From assembly GCF_004028635.1 (NCBI RefSeq), contig NZ_RQJW01000019.1, positions 1 to 64,000 of the forward strand: a stretch of 64,000 bases of DNA, written 5' to 3'. Each line of letters starts with the position of its first letter. Position 1 is the stretch's first letter. Origin of the DNA: Streptomyces cyaneus. Lineage in GTDB: Bacteria; Actinomycetota; Actinomycetes; Streptomycetales; Streptomycetaceae. Position numbers and translations under genes: made by a program. Shown here in pieces: positions 50,420 through 60,303 of the stretch. Below the pieces are notes generated by a model. That model saw nothing but the letters and a program-made list of their open reading frames with translations. It was not told the DNA's origin and ran no database searches.

Positions 50420-51007
50420 CTAACTGACCCTCTCCGCACGGTGTTTGGCGCCCTTCAGGCGTACCTCTGTAGGCAAGGCCGCGAGGCCCGCTGAATTGCG
50501 GGCGTGGGTGAGGGCCTGTGCGGAGAGGTCGTTCAACGCGGTGCCCGGGTCCACATGTGGTTCCAGCAGGAGGCGCACCCGGGTCTCGGGGGTGCTGCGC
50601 CTGCCCGTCAGGTGGACCCGGGCGCGCTGGACGCCCTCCAACCCCCCTGCCTCACCTGCCAGTACGCCCTCCAGGGCCCGGCCCCGAAGCAGGGCGCCCT
50701 CGCCGTCGCCGGTGTCGACCAGGACCTCGGCGAGGCGGTGTCGGCGCAGGACCGAGGTCAGCCACCACAGGGCGAGCAGGACCAGGACGGCCAGCACGGC
50801 GATGACGGTCGGCCACCACCAGCCGTCGTCCCGCCAGCGCGTCCGCTCGGCGTCGCTGAGCAGTACGTCGTGCTTGCTGTCGTGGATCCACCAGGACGGG
50901 GGCTCCAGCCCCAGTCCCACGGCCAGTACGGAGCCGCCGATCACGAGCAGCACCAGCCCGACAAGCCCGATCAGCACCCGGTTGACCACCCTGAGCACGG
51001 CCCTCAC
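50420..51007 (-). CDS. amaP: alkaline-shock membrane anchor protein AmaP
   Basis: A 195-residue protein with two N-terminal membrane helices (RVLIGLVGLVLLVIGGSVLA and WPTVIAVLAVLVLLALWWLT) and a cytosolic Asp23-like C-domain (VQRARVHLTGRRSTPETRVR). AmaP anchors Asp23-family proteins to the membrane in Firmicutes. GTG 51007 overlaps the upstream gene's stop (GTGA) with GGAAGGGG as ribosome site. Last gene of a five-gene envelope-stress operon. Confidence 0.92.
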   Translation of the reverse strand: MRAVLRVVNRVLIGLVGLVLLVIGGSVLAVGLGLEPPSWWIHDSKHDVLLSDAERTRWRDDGWWWPTVIAVLAVLVLLALWWLTSVLRRHRLAEVLVDTGDGEGALLRGRALEGVLAGEAGGLEGVQRARVHLTGRRSTPETRVRLLLEPHVDPGTALNDLSAQALTHARNSAGLAALPTEVRLKGAKHRAERVS

Positions 51008-51684
51008 CCCTTCCGTCCGAGCCGCCGTACATGCACCGACAGCGAGGGCGGCCGGGCCAGCCCCAGGCCCCTGATCGCGTCGGCGAGCGTGCTGTCCAGG
51101 TCGGCGCGTACGTCGTCCAGGTCGCGGAAGTGCGACACGGCGCGGACATCGGCCCGGGACCGCCTCGCCCGTACCCGTACCGACTGGACCCCGGAGACCT
51201 CCATGGCCCGGTCGCGCAGGACGAGGGCGGCCAGGTCGCGGTGGAGCCCGGCGCGGACGTCGGGGTGGGTGCGCCGCATCGGCAGGACCGAGCGCAGGCC
51301 GGGCGTGACGGCCAGGACCAGCAGCCACAGCCCGAGGACCGCGGCGACGCCCGCGCCGACCAGCACCCAGATGTCGTCGAGGGGGCGTTCGGCGAGCTGG
51401 TGGGCGAATTCCCGGCGCCAGCGCATGGCGGGCCGGTCGGCGCGCACGGCGGCGATGTCGTACAGGAAGAATCCGGCGGCGAGGAAGAGCAGGAGCGCCG
51501 TGATCGCGGCCGGGATCCGGCGTGCCGACCAGAAGCGGCCCTCGCCGCCGCCCTCGCCGTCGACCGGGGGCGGCGGCTCGTAGGCGGCCGCCGACGCCGA
51601 CTGGTCGAGGGGGTCGGGTCCGGTCTCCTTCTCGATGACCGGCAGTCGTTGTGTGGTGCCTTCGGAACCTTGGGACTCGCTCAT
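51004..51684 (-). CDS. DUF6286-domain membrane protein
   Basis: A 226-residue protein with a disordered acidic N-terminus (~1-55), two membrane helices (IPAAITALLLFLAAGFFLYD and DDIWVLVGAGVAAVLGLWLL) and a C-terminal domain (LVLRDRAMEVSGVQSVRVRA ...) similar in layout to AmaP. DUF6286 proteins occur only in actinobacterial Asp23 clusters. ATG 51684 overlaps the upstream stop (ATGA) and follows GGGAGGA. Role: probable extra membrane anchor (inference). Confidence 0.9.
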   Translation of the reverse strand: MSESQGSEGTTQRLPVIEKETGPDPLDQSASAAAYEPPPPVDGEGGGEGRFWSARRIPAAITALLLFLAAGFFLYDIAAVRADRPAMRWRREFAHQLAERPLDDIWVLVGAGVAAVLGLWLLVLAVTPGLRSVLPMRRTHPDVRAGLHRDLAALVLRDRAMEVSGVQSVRVRARRSRADVRAVSHFRDLDDVRADLDSTLADAIRGLGLARPPSLSVHVRRLGRKG

Positions 51685-52064
51685 CGCGTCCTCCCGCGTG
51701 CCGCGCCCTGCCCGGGCGCCGGGTGCAGCCGCTCCACATGCACGGCGACCTCCGGCACCTCCATGCCCACCAACGCGCCTACCCGCTCCACGACATGCCG
51801 ACGCACGGCCGCGCATCGGGCGCCGATGTCGGTGGGGTAGTCGAGTTCGAGGTGGACGCGGACGCGGGCGGTGTCGTGGGCGACGACGACGTCGGCGTAC
51901 GGGCGGGCGGCGTCCTTGGCCGGCGTCCCCACCGCCTCGCGTGCGGCCTGCGAGGCGACCTTCGCGACGACCCGGTCGGTGATCCGGGTCGCCCCGCGCT
52001 CACCGGGCGGGACAACGGGACGGGGTCCGCCGAGCTCACCGGCCCCCGCGCTCACCGGCCTCAC
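51681..52064 (-). CDS. Asp23/Gls24-family envelope stress protein (second copy)
   Basis: A 127-residue Asp23 domain: GATRITDRVVAKVASQAARE, then the VHLELDYPTDIGARCAAVRR and VPEVAVHVERLHP strands. It lacks the acidic tail of the first copy. GTG 52064 overlaps the preceding small gene's stop (GTGA); its own stop overlaps the next start. Expected to form membrane-associated assemblies with AmaP. Confidence 0.9.
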   Translation of the reverse strand: MRPVSAGAGELGGPRPVVPPGERGATRITDRVVAKVASQAAREAVGTPAKDAARPYADVVVAHDTARVRVHLELDYPTDIGARCAAVRRHVVERVGALVGMEVPEVAVHVERLHPAPGQGAARGRTR

Positions 52065-52246
52065 CGCCGCCGTTCGTCGCGGCGCCGGAAGAAGTCACCG
52101 AGCTCGTACTGCCCCTCCACGAACTGCCCGACGACGAAGCCGACGGCGCCAAGGGCCGCCACCAGCAGGAAGGCGCCGAATCCACCGAAATACCCGGCGA
52201 AGCCCAGTGCCATGCCGGCGATCATGCCGACCACGGCCATGCTCAT
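52061..52246 (-). CDS. DUF2273-like small membrane protein
   Basis: A 61-residue protein with two hydrophobic helices (VVGMIAGMALGFAGYFGGFG and AFLLVAALGAVGFVVGQF) and a basic tail (FFRRRDERRR). DUF2273-type proteins are regular members of Asp23/Gls24 operons. ATG at 52246 with GAGGAG upstream; the stop overlaps the next gene. Confidence 0.88.
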   Translation of the reverse strand: MSMAVVGMIAGMALGFAGYFGGFGAFLLVAALGAVGFVVGQFVEGQYELGDFFRRRDERRR

Positions 52247-52304
52247 GGTGCGCTCCTCAGCTCCTCAGCAGCGCCCGGCCGCTGAGTTGTCGGTCGCCGA
52301 CGCC

Positions 52305-52781
52305 TCACTGGATCCGGCGCTCCGGTTCCTCTTCCTCTTCCTCCGGAAGCTTCACATCACTCACCGCGATGTTGACCTCGACGACTTCGAGGCCGGTCAT
52401 CCGCTCCACGGCGTTGATCACGTTCTCGCGCACGTCCCGGGCGACGTCGGAGATCGAGACGCCGTACTCGACGACGATCTCCAGGTCGAGCGCGGCCTGC
52501 ACCTCGCCGACCTCGGCCTTCACCCCCCGCGTCACCGACTTCGTCCCGCCCGGCACCCGGTCGCGCACGGCCCCGATGGTCCGTGACAGCCCGCTGCCCA
52601 TGGCGTGCACGCCGTCCACATCGCGTGCGGCCATCCCGGCGATCTTCTCCACGACGCCGTCCGCGATGGTCGTCCGGCCCCGGGTGCCGGGGTCTCCGCC
52701 GCCGCGCCTGGGCGCCTGCGTCTTGCGTGTGCTGAGGGCCTCGCCCTCCGTCCCCCGGCTCTGCTCCGTCGTCTCAGTCAT
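52305..52781 (-). CDS. Asp23/Gls24-family envelope stress protein (first copy)
   Basis: A 158-residue protein with a disordered N-terminus and a full Asp23 domain (TTIADGVVEKIAGMAARDVD, VHAMG, VQAALDLEIVVEYGVSISDV, VEVNIAVSDVKLP), ending in an acidic run EEEEEEPE. Asp23 proteins are abundant, cell-envelope-stress-linked and membrane-associated through AmaP. ATG at 52781 with AAAGGA. First gene of the operon; the promoter lies in the 87-bp gap to the divergent partner. Confidence 0.93.
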   Translation of the reverse strand: MTETTEQSRGTEGEALSTRKTQAPRRGGGDPGTRGRTTIADGVVEKIAGMAARDVDGVHAMGSGLSRTIGAVRDRVPGGTKSVTRGVKAEVGEVQAALDLEIVVEYGVSISDVARDVRENVINAVERMTGLEVVEVNIAVSDVKLPEEEEEEPERRIQ

Positions 52782-52868
52782 GGCCGTATGTCCTTTTCGG
52801 TTGTCCTCCCTTGACCACGTTAGTCATGGTTACGCGATCGCGCGCCAGGGATACGGCAGGCTGGAGGA

Positions 52869-53606
52869 ATGACGACGGCGGACCGGTGGACGCAGGCAGT
52901 GAAACGACAGCTCGGCCTCGGCAGGCTCCTGCCCCTGGGCGGCCCGCACGACGGCGCGTGGATCGCCGAGGGGGCGGCCGAGGCGGTGCTGCGGCGCGCG
53001 GCGGAGGACATGCGCGGGGTACGGCTGGACGCGCTCCGGATCGCGCTCGTCGACCCGGACGACGCCGACGAGGCGGCCGTACCGCCGCCGCCGAGCGCCT
53101 TGCCGCCGGGGCCTCTACGGGTGACGGCGGACTTCGCGGCGACGGCGGCCGAGGCGCTGCCCACGACGGCGGATCGGTTGCGTGGCCTGCTGGCCACCGC
53201 GGCCACGGAAGGCCTTGGCCTGACAGTGACCGAGGTGGACCTGCGGGTCACGGCCCTGCTCGACGAGGACGCGCAACCCGCTCCCGTACGGCAGCCCGAG
53301 CCGACGCGGGCCGCCGAGCCCGGGAGCCCCGACGAGGAGCGCGTCGCAGCCGCGGCCCTGGCGGTACCGGGCGTGACCGGGCTGACGGGCGCTCTGGGCG
53401 GGTTGGGCCGTGCCGTGCACATCGAGGAACGGCAGGACGAGGAACGGCAGGACGAGGCCGCCCTGCCGCGCCGTCACGTGCGCGTGGAGATCGCGGTGAG
53501 CGCGGACCGCCGGTCCGTGGAGGTGGCCCGGGAGGTCCGCGAGTGGGTAGGAGAGGCGCTGGCCGATCGCCCGACGGTCGCGGTACTGATCACGGCCGTC
53601 GGCTGA
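52869..53606 (+). CDS. Asp23-cluster-associated protein ('nucleopolyhedrovirus P10 family' in annotations)
   Basis: A 245-residue cytosolic protein regularly found divergent from Asp23 clusters in Streptomyces. It contains two weak Asp23-like segments (GPLRVTADFAATAAEALPTT ... LTVTEVDLRVTALL; and the C-terminal RRHVRVEIAVSADRRSVEVA), suggesting a degenerate Asp23 duplication. A short duplicated EERQD unit occurs near residue 185. ATG 52869 follows CTGGAGGA. The viral family name is a database artefact. Role probably linked to envelope stress. Confidence 0.85.
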   Translation: MTTADRWTQAVKRQLGLGRLLPLGGPHDGAWIAEGAAEAVLRRAAEDMRGVRLDALRIALVDPDDADEAAVPPPPSALPPGPLRVTADFAATAAEALPTTADRLRGLLATAATEGLGLTVTEVDLRVTALLDEDAQPAPVRQPEPTRAAEPGSPDEERVAAAALAVPGVTGLTGALGGLGRAVHIEERQDEERQDEAALPRRHVRVEIAVSADRRSVEVAREVREWVGEALADRPTVAVLITAVG

Positions 53607-53618
53607 TCAGCGCATGGC

Positions 53619-54422
53619 TCATTCGCCGAGGCCGGCCAGGTCCCGCAGCCGCCGCGCCTGCGCAGCCCGCTCGGCGCCACGCTGCTCGTCGTACGTACGG
53701 TCCACGGCACCACGAAGCAGCGCCTTGGTCTCGATCACGGCATCCCGCGGCGCGGCTACGATGGCACCCGCCAGATCCCGTACGGCGTCGTCGAGCTGTT
53801 CGGCGGGCACCGCGAGGTTGGCCAGCCCACTGCTCACGGCCTCCTCGGCCAGCACGAACCGGCCCGTCACGCAGATCTCCAGCGCACGGCCGTATCCGAC
53901 CAGCCCGACCAGCGGATGCGTACCCGTCAGGTCCGGCACCAGCCCGAGGCTGGTCTCACGCATGGCGAACTGCACGTCGTCGGCGACGACGCGCACGTCA
54001 CAGGCGAGCGCGAGCTGGAAGCCCGCCCCGATGGCATGGCCCTGTACGGCGGCGATGGACACGATGTCGTTACGCCGCCACCAGGTGAAGCCCTCCTGGA
54101 ACTCGGCGATGGCAGCGTCGAGTTCGCCGTCGCTGCTGCGCGCGAGTTCGATGAACGAGGGCTCGCCCTCGATCCCCTCAGGCGTGAACATCTGCCGGTC
54201 GAGCCCTGCGGAGAAGGACTTGCCCTCACCACGCAGCACGACGACACGCACGCTGCCCGGCAGCAACTGCCCGGCCTCGCCGAGCGTCCGCCACATGGCG
54301 GGGCTCTGCGCATTGCGCTTGACCGGGTTGTTCAGCGTCACCGTGGCGATCGCGCCGTCGACGGTGAGCCGTACGCCGTTCTTGTCGAGCAGGGGAGCGA
54401 GTTCCTGGTCGGACGAAGCCAT
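53619..54422 (-). CDS. enoyl-CoA hydratase/isomerase family protein
   Basis: A 267-residue crotonase-fold protein. The oxyanion-hole segments are GKSFSAGLD and VQGHAIGAGFQLALACDVRV; the catalytic-Glu region is MRETSLGLVPDLTGTHPL. The substrate-side Glu matches type members. The ATG at 54422 follows GGAGG. Likely fatty-acid or branched-chain beta-oxidation; the physiological substrate is unknown. Upstream of it on the same strand, beyond a terminator-like hairpin, is gbn. Confidence 0.92.
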   Translation of the reverse strand: MASSDQELAPLLDKNGVRLTVDGAIATVTLNNPVKRNAQSPAMWRTLGEAGQLLPGSVRVVVLRGEGKSFSAGLDRQMFTPEGIEGEPSFIELARSSDGELDAAIAEFQEGFTWWRRNDIVSIAAVQGHAIGAGFQLALACDVRVVADDVQFAMRETSLGLVPDLTGTHPLVGLVGYGRALEICVTGRFVLAEEAVSSGLANLAVPAEQLDDAVRDLAGAIVAAPRDAVIETKALLRGAVDRTYDEQRGAERAAQARRLRDLAGLGE

Positions 54423-54491
54423 GGGGTGCCTCCGATGAGTGCGGTCATCACGGGATGCCCGGAGGGCACCCCCTAAGTGACTGCACAGTAA

Positions 54492-54523
54492 CCACCCGGC
54501 CGATCAACCGACCGACCGGGTGG
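54492..54523 (-). terminator. terminator downstream of gbn
   Basis: 8-bp stem CCACCCGG / CCGGGTGG around a loop that itself contains short CGAC repeats, 30 bases past the gbn stop. Confidence 0.55.
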
Positions 54524-54553
54524 CCACCATCGAAGCCGATGGGCCGCCCGGTC

Positions 54554-54772
54554 TCAGCCGGCGGCCTTCTTGCCTCGTGTCGCACCGCCACGCCCACGAA
54601 GCGTGACGCCCGACTCGCTGAGCATCCGGTGCACGAAGCCATACGAGCGGCCGGTTTCCTCGGCCAGTGCCCGAATGCTCGCACCGGAGTCGTACTTCTT
54701 CTTCAGGTCTGCCGCGAGCTTGTCGCGCGCGGCGCCGGTTACCCGGCTGCCCTTCTTCAGAGTCTCGGCCAC
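54554..54772 (-). CDS. gbn: GATC-binding nucleoid-associated protein Gbn
   Basis: A 72-residue basic helix-turn-helix protein (AETLKKGSRVTGAARDKL, SGASIRALAEETGRSYGFVH, RMLSESGVTL, tail RGRGGATRGKKAAG). It is nearly identical in my recollection to S. coelicolor SCO1839 (Gbn), a small nucleoid-associated protein that binds GATC-containing sites and affects development. The GTG at 54772 is chosen because GAGGAGG lies five bases upstream; in-frame starts up to 54817 would add 15 residues. Monocistronic. GATC clusters occur nearby (55045-55131). Confidence 0.92.
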   Translation of the reverse strand: MAETLKKGSRVTGAARDKLAADLKKKYDSGASIRALAEETGRSYGFVHRMLSESGVTLRGRGGATRGKKAAG

Positions 54773-55107
54773 CCGTGCCTCCTCATGGGAAGTGCGCTCT
54801 GGTCTCCTCATGATCACCCCTCCGGGGCTTCATGGCCACCCATTCGGCAAGGTCCGTGAGACATGGTTTTGACGACAGGAGCACATCCCCACATGCGGAA
54901 TCTGCAATTCCGCCGCGAGTTGTCCGTACGGCCGAACGGGTTCTTTCGCGAAGTACCAGGTCAGAGACGCGGGACGGCCGAGCCCTTGTCGATAAAGGAC
55001 TCGGCCGTGAAATCGATGTAGTACACACCTCGGTACGAGGAGATCTCACACAGATGATGGATCACCGATAGGCCGAATGATCCATAGCCTGTTGATCACG
55101 CATTCGA
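54773..55107. other. 335-bp region upstream of gbn
   Basis: No gene is seen. It contains a 7-5-7 dyad GCGGAAT/ATTCCGC (54895-54913), a strong hairpin ACGGCCGAG/CTCGGCCGT with inner CCTT/AAGG (54974-55008) that can terminate the ABC-F transcript, and the left part of a GATC cluster. Confidence 0.6.

Positions 55108-55131
<24 letters not shown>
55045..55131. promoter_or_regulatory. cluster of six GATC tetranucleotides
   Basis: GATC at 55045, 55063, 55082, 55097, 55109 and 55128, spanning the end of the ABC-F gene and the region upstream of gbn. At about 72% GC, one would be expected roughly every 400 bp. Candidate Gbn binding region. Confidence 0.5.
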
Positions 55132-56706
<1,575 letters not shown>

Positions 56707-56798
56707 GGACAGACTCCAGGGCGGGGTGGGTGGCGGGATGGGCGGCTGAGGACGTTCCCGCCGTCTAATGCGCGAGGAGAATGGCCATGGGGGCCAGT

Positions 56799-57773
56799 CT
56801 AACGGGGCCGTGCAACCACTTTTTCTGGGTCCAGGTGTTCGGACCGGGGCCTGCCGCCTTCTTGGACCACTTCGTTGCCGATGCGGTTGCCGACTTCGTT
56901 ACCGAGCGGTCGGCGGTGCGGGGCGATCCGTCCCAGGTCGTCCACGGCGACGAGCTGGGCGGTCCAGGCCGCGTGGGGGCAGGGCTGGGCGATGAGAAGC
57001 GCCGCACCGTGATGTTCGGCACGTGCGGGCTCGAACGCGCAGCCCTCACGCGCGGGCAGCACCCAGCGCAGATCGCCATCGGTGATGCGGTACGCGGAGA
57101 CGCGGTGCGGCGTCACGACGGCGAGGATGCCGCGTCCGAGGGGGCGCAGGACGCCGGTGCCGCCCTGTCCCGGCAGCCAGTCACCCGCCGCGGGCAGGGC
57201 TCGGTGCCAGCGCACGGAACGGCCGTCGGTGTCGGTGACCATGCCGTCGTCCCAGAGCGTGATCGCCTCCACGCGCGCGTGAAGCGACATGCGTGCGCGG
57301 TCTGAGCGGACTGAGCTGACTGAGCTGAGCGGACGCCGGCCTTCACGGGTGTAGCGCCAGTGGGTCGCGCCGGTGCGGGGGTCGTAGGCCTCGATGGCCG
57401 CTTCGCGCGTGCGGAAGTGCGTGGGCCACGGCGTCGGCGGCTGTGGGGTGGTGGCTTGGCGCACGCGCGCGTGGACGGTCGCGTGACCGGTGAGGTGGTC
57501 GCCGTAGGGGGTGGGGCGGGCGAGGTGGGCGGCGATGAGGAGCGGGGGTGCGAGGAGAACGAGAAGGAGCAGGGCGGCTGCGCGGAGTGGGCGGGGGATG
57601 TGGAGGGGGCGGCGCGGGGTGGGCGGTGGGGTTGCGGGCGGGGGCGGGTCGGGGAGGTCCTCGGATGCGGGGAGCCCGGACGTGGGGAGCCCGGAGGCGG
57701 GGAGCTCGGATGCGGGGAGCTCGGATGCGGCAGGGTCGGCGATGCTCGGGAGGCCGGCGGAGTCGAGGGTCAT
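56799..57773 (-). CDS. membrane-anchored protein with PQQ-like beta-propeller features
   Basis: A 324-residue protein. The N-terminal ~55 residues are low complexity, with a pentapeptide tandem SELPA/SGLPT and Pro runs. Next comes one membrane helix (LRAAALLLLVLLAPPLLIAA). The extracytoplasmic domain has blade-like motifs (AYDPRTGATHWRYTREG, TDTDGRSVRWHRALPAAGDW, YRITDGDLRWVLP) as in PQQ-binding-like repeats. ATG 57773 has no clear ribosome site, so the start is uncertain. Function unknown; perhaps a lipid/wall-linked sensor or scaffold. Confidence 0.75.
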   Translation of the reverse strand: MTLDSAGLPSIADPAASELPASELPASGLPTSGLPASEDLPDPPPPATPPPTPRRPLHIPRPLRAAALLLLVLLAPPLLIAAHLARPTPYGDHLTGHATVHARVRQATTPQPPTPWPTHFRTREAAIEAYDPRTGATHWRYTREGRRPLSSVSSVRSDRARMSLHARVEAITLWDDGMVTDTDGRSVRWHRALPAAGDWLPGQGGTGVLRPLGRGILAVVTPHRVSAYRITDGDLRWVLPAREGCAFEPARAEHHGAALLIAQPCPHAAWTAQLVAVDDLGRIAPHRRPLGNEVGNRIGNEVVQEGGRPRSEHLDPEKVVARPR

Positions 57774-58168
57774 CGGGCTCGGCGGGGGCTCTGGGCGGGG
57801 GCGGTTGGGGAGCAGCTCTGCGAGTCCCTCGCGGCCTCCGGGAGGGCGCGGTTCGGCTTTGTCGCCTCGGTCGGTAGAAGGACCACCAACGCCCCCTTGG
57901 AACCCGTCCCGGGGCCTTCTCGGCCCGTCCCGACGTCCGCTTCCGGCGGATCAGGCGCAGAGCGTAGTCATGTCCGAGGCGGGTGGTGAGCGCATGCCGT
58001 CGGGACACGGCGAGTTGGCGGGGTCGCTCCCCCGTTCGGCCCTGCGGACGGGCTCGGTGCCTCGGCTCACGGGCCGTTGTCAGTGGTCGCTGCAAGACTG
58101 GCTGCGGATTGGAATTCCGGCAGTCGACAGCAAGGATCACTGCGATTGATCACGAAGGGGTGATCGGC
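57774..58168. other. 395-bp divergent intergenic region
   Basis: No gene, tRNA or strong dyad is seen. The right end holds three GATC sites within 31 bp (58135, 58148, 58162) next to the VOC gene start. Confidence 0.5.
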
Positions 58169-58582
58169 ATGGCGGGCACGAGCGGTGGGCGTCCGAGCAT
58201 CTACCCGACGCTGCTGTACGCGGACGCGAAGGAGGCGATCAAACAGCTCACGGAAGCCTTCGGATTCACGGAGTCGGCGGTCTACGAGGGCGAGGACGGC
58301 TCGGTGGCACACGCCGAGCTGGTGCAGGGCAACGGCGCGGTGATGCTCGGCTCGAAGGGCACCGGCAGCGCCTTCGACAAGGTGATGAAGGACGCGGGCA
58401 CGACCGGGGTGTACGTCGTCGTGGACGACGTCGACGCACACCACCGACGGGCCGTGGAGCACGGCGCGGAGATCCTGATGCCCCCGACGGACCAGGACTA
58501 CGGCTCGCGGGACTACATGGCCCGGGACGTCGAGGGCAATGTGTGGAGCTTCGGCACCTACGCCCCGGAGATAAAGGGCTGA
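58169..58582 (+). CDS. VOC-superfamily (glyoxalase/bleomycin-resistance-like) protein
   Basis: A 137-residue single VOC domain pair: PTLLYADAKEAIKQLTEAFG, a HAELVQGNGAVMLGSKG strand, and the second half VYVVVDDVDAHHRRAVEHGA ... RDYMARDVEGNVWSFGTY. Putative metal ligands are in HAELV and the terminal Glu of DVEGN. ATG 58169 follows AAGGGG; a GTG at 58160 is possible. Substrate unknown. The stop is only 13 bases from that of the convergent neighbour. Confidence 0.9.
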   Translation: MAGTSGGRPSIYPTLLYADAKEAIKQLTEAFGFTESAVYEGEDGSVAHAELVQGNGAVMLGSKGTGSAFDKVMKDAGTTGVYVVVDDVDAHHRRAVEHGAEILMPPTDQDYGSRDYMARDVEGNVWSFGTYAPEIKG

Positions 58583-58595
58583 GCGCCGGCCCGGC

Positions 58596-60002
58596 TCAGC
58601 TCCCCCCGGTGTGCACCTGGAAGGCTGCGCGGCGTACGGCCTTCGCGAGCGCGGGGTCGGGGTGCGCGGCGGCGAGCGCGACCAGGACCTGCACGGTGCG
58701 CGGGTGACCGACGGCACGGACCTCGGCGAGGAGCGCGGGGACGGTCGGCTGCACCGCGGACTCCAGGTGCCGTACGAGCATCGGGGCCTCGCCGTGGTCG
58801 GCGACGGCGGCGGCGGTGTCGACCCACAGCCAGGTGGCCTCTTCCCGGGTGAGCACCTCGTGGGCGTCCTCGGGGTCGACGCCGTCGTGCTCGGCGAGCC
58901 ACAGCAGGGCGTACGGCCGCAGGGTCGGCTCGTCGTGGACGGCGCGTACGTCGGGCTCGGCGGGGGCGCCGACGACGCGCAGGGCCTCGAAGGCGAGGCC
59001 GCGCAGCAGGGCGTCCTCGCCCCGGGCGGCGTCGAGGAGTTCGGTGACGGCGCTGCCGACGGGGCGGGCGGCGAGCCAGGCGCGGTATTCGTCGCGGGCG
59101 GCGTTCGGGCGGAGCTGGGCGCAGCCGCGGAGCATGTCCTCGGCCGCCTGCTCGATGTTCCCGGCGGGGCTCTGGGCGGCGACGCAGATCTGCTCCAGCT
59201 TGACCCAGACCGCCCAGTTGCCGAGCGGGGTGAGCGTGGCCTGGCCGTCGCCGTAGGTGAGAGCGCCGACGGAGGCGAGGGCGTGCAGGGCCCAGTCGAG
59301 GAGGGGGGCGAGGGGCGTGTCCTCGGCGGGCGTGGCCGGGTCGGCGACCGGCTCGGGCTGCGGGCCGTAAGGGATCTCGCAGCGCTCGGTGCGCAGTTCG
59401 GTGACCCGCTGTTCCAGCAGGTCCAGGAGCTGCTCCACCGGGACCGGCCCGGCGGACAACTGCAGGAAGGAGAGCAACTGGGGCATGGCCGAGACGACGT
59501 CGGCCACGGCGCCGTGCGCGAGCTGGTCGGGTTCCGGGTGGGCGAGCGACCAGGCGTCGAAGAGGGCGACCCAGCCGCGCAGTACGGCGCTGTCGTCGCG
59601 GTCCCAGGCGCGCAGCCGCCAGCCGGGGCGGGCGCTGTCGCCGTGCACCTCGACGAGGCCGGCGAGGCGGGCGGTGTCCCAGTCGGCGCGGACCTGAGCG
59701 ACGGTCAGGCCGAGGTCCTGGGCCGCGCGTTCGGCGGTCTCGTCGGAGAGGGTGCCCTTGCCGTCGGGGTTCGCACCGTCGCGGCCGGGGCGCAGCGCGG
59801 CGTCGGCCCAGTGGGCGACGCGGGCCGCGGTGGCCAGGCAGGAGCGAGCCATTCTGGCCAGCTCGGCCCGGGCCGGTGTGCCCTCCGGAGGGCGGGGCGC
59901 GGGGCGGCGTGGGCGCCGCTGGTTCACAGCTGAGGGGGCGGCGGCCAGGGGTCGCGGGCGGACGAGTCGAAGCCTGGAGTCGCGCGGGATACGGGACGTC
60001 AC
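58596..60002 (-). CDS. conserved Streptomyces protein of unknown function
   Basis: A 468-residue cytosolic protein. A basic, Pro/Arg-rich N-terminus (~1-45) is followed by a helical region resembling a winged helix (ERAAQDLGLTVAQVRADWDT, ARLAGLVEVHG), a middle alpha-helical part, and C-terminal helices reminiscent of HEAT-like repeats (VPALLAEVRAVGHPRTVQVL, VALAAAHPDPALAKAVRRAA). The GTG at 60002 is a tentative choice; an ATG at 60077 would add 25 residues. No catalytic motif is seen. Confidence 0.75.
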   Translation of the reverse strand: MTSRIPRDSRLRLVRPRPLAAAPSAVNQRRPRRPAPRPPEGTPARAELARMARSCLATAARVAHWADAALRPGRDGANPDGKGTLSDETAERAAQDLGLTVAQVRADWDTARLAGLVEVHGDSARPGWRLRAWDRDDSAVLRGWVALFDAWSLAHPEPDQLAHGAVADVVSAMPQLLSFLQLSAGPVPVEQLLDLLEQRVTELRTERCEIPYGPQPEPVADPATPAEDTPLAPLLDWALHALASVGALTYGDGQATLTPLGNWAVWVKLEQICVAAQSPAGNIEQAAEDMLRGCAQLRPNAARDEYRAWLAARPVGSAVTELLDAARGEDALLRGLAFEALRVVGAPAEPDVRAVHDEPTLRPYALLWLAEHDGVDPEDAHEVLTREEATWLWVDTAAAVADHGEAPMLVRHLESAVQPTVPALLAEVRAVGHPRTVQVLVALAAAHPDPALAKAVRRAAFQVHTGGS

Positions 60003-60303
60003 GGGTGCAGTCTTCCGGTTGACGGTCCGAAAACCCAAACGGAATGTCACGAGGGGCGACGGGGATGGCCAACGCACGGGGTCCTGCGAGCGGCGGGGGA
60101 CCGATAACAGGCCAGTGGTACGGGGTTAAACGGAATCTGCGCGACCGGTGCGGGAGGGGTGGGGTGGGGCGGGGTGAAGGTAGCCGGCCGAGGGTGGGAG
60201 CAAGGCTGGGAGCGGCGGACCGGGGGCGGCCGTGGAAGAGAGGGCCGGACGGGAACCGGGCGCCCCCCGGGCGGGGGCCGCACGCCGATGGGGCACAGGA
60301 GCG
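60003..60303. other. 301-bp intergenic region
   Basis: Between two minus-strand genes. I see no small gene; G-rich runs and a CCCCC/GGGGG fold near 60260-60275 may terminate the hydrolase transcript. Confidence 0.4.

Noticed and set aside
57774-58168. tRNA or small gene in the 395-bp gap
   Set aside because: No T-loop GGTTCGAATCC-type motif, no cloverleaf and no frame with a ribosome site and coding bias.
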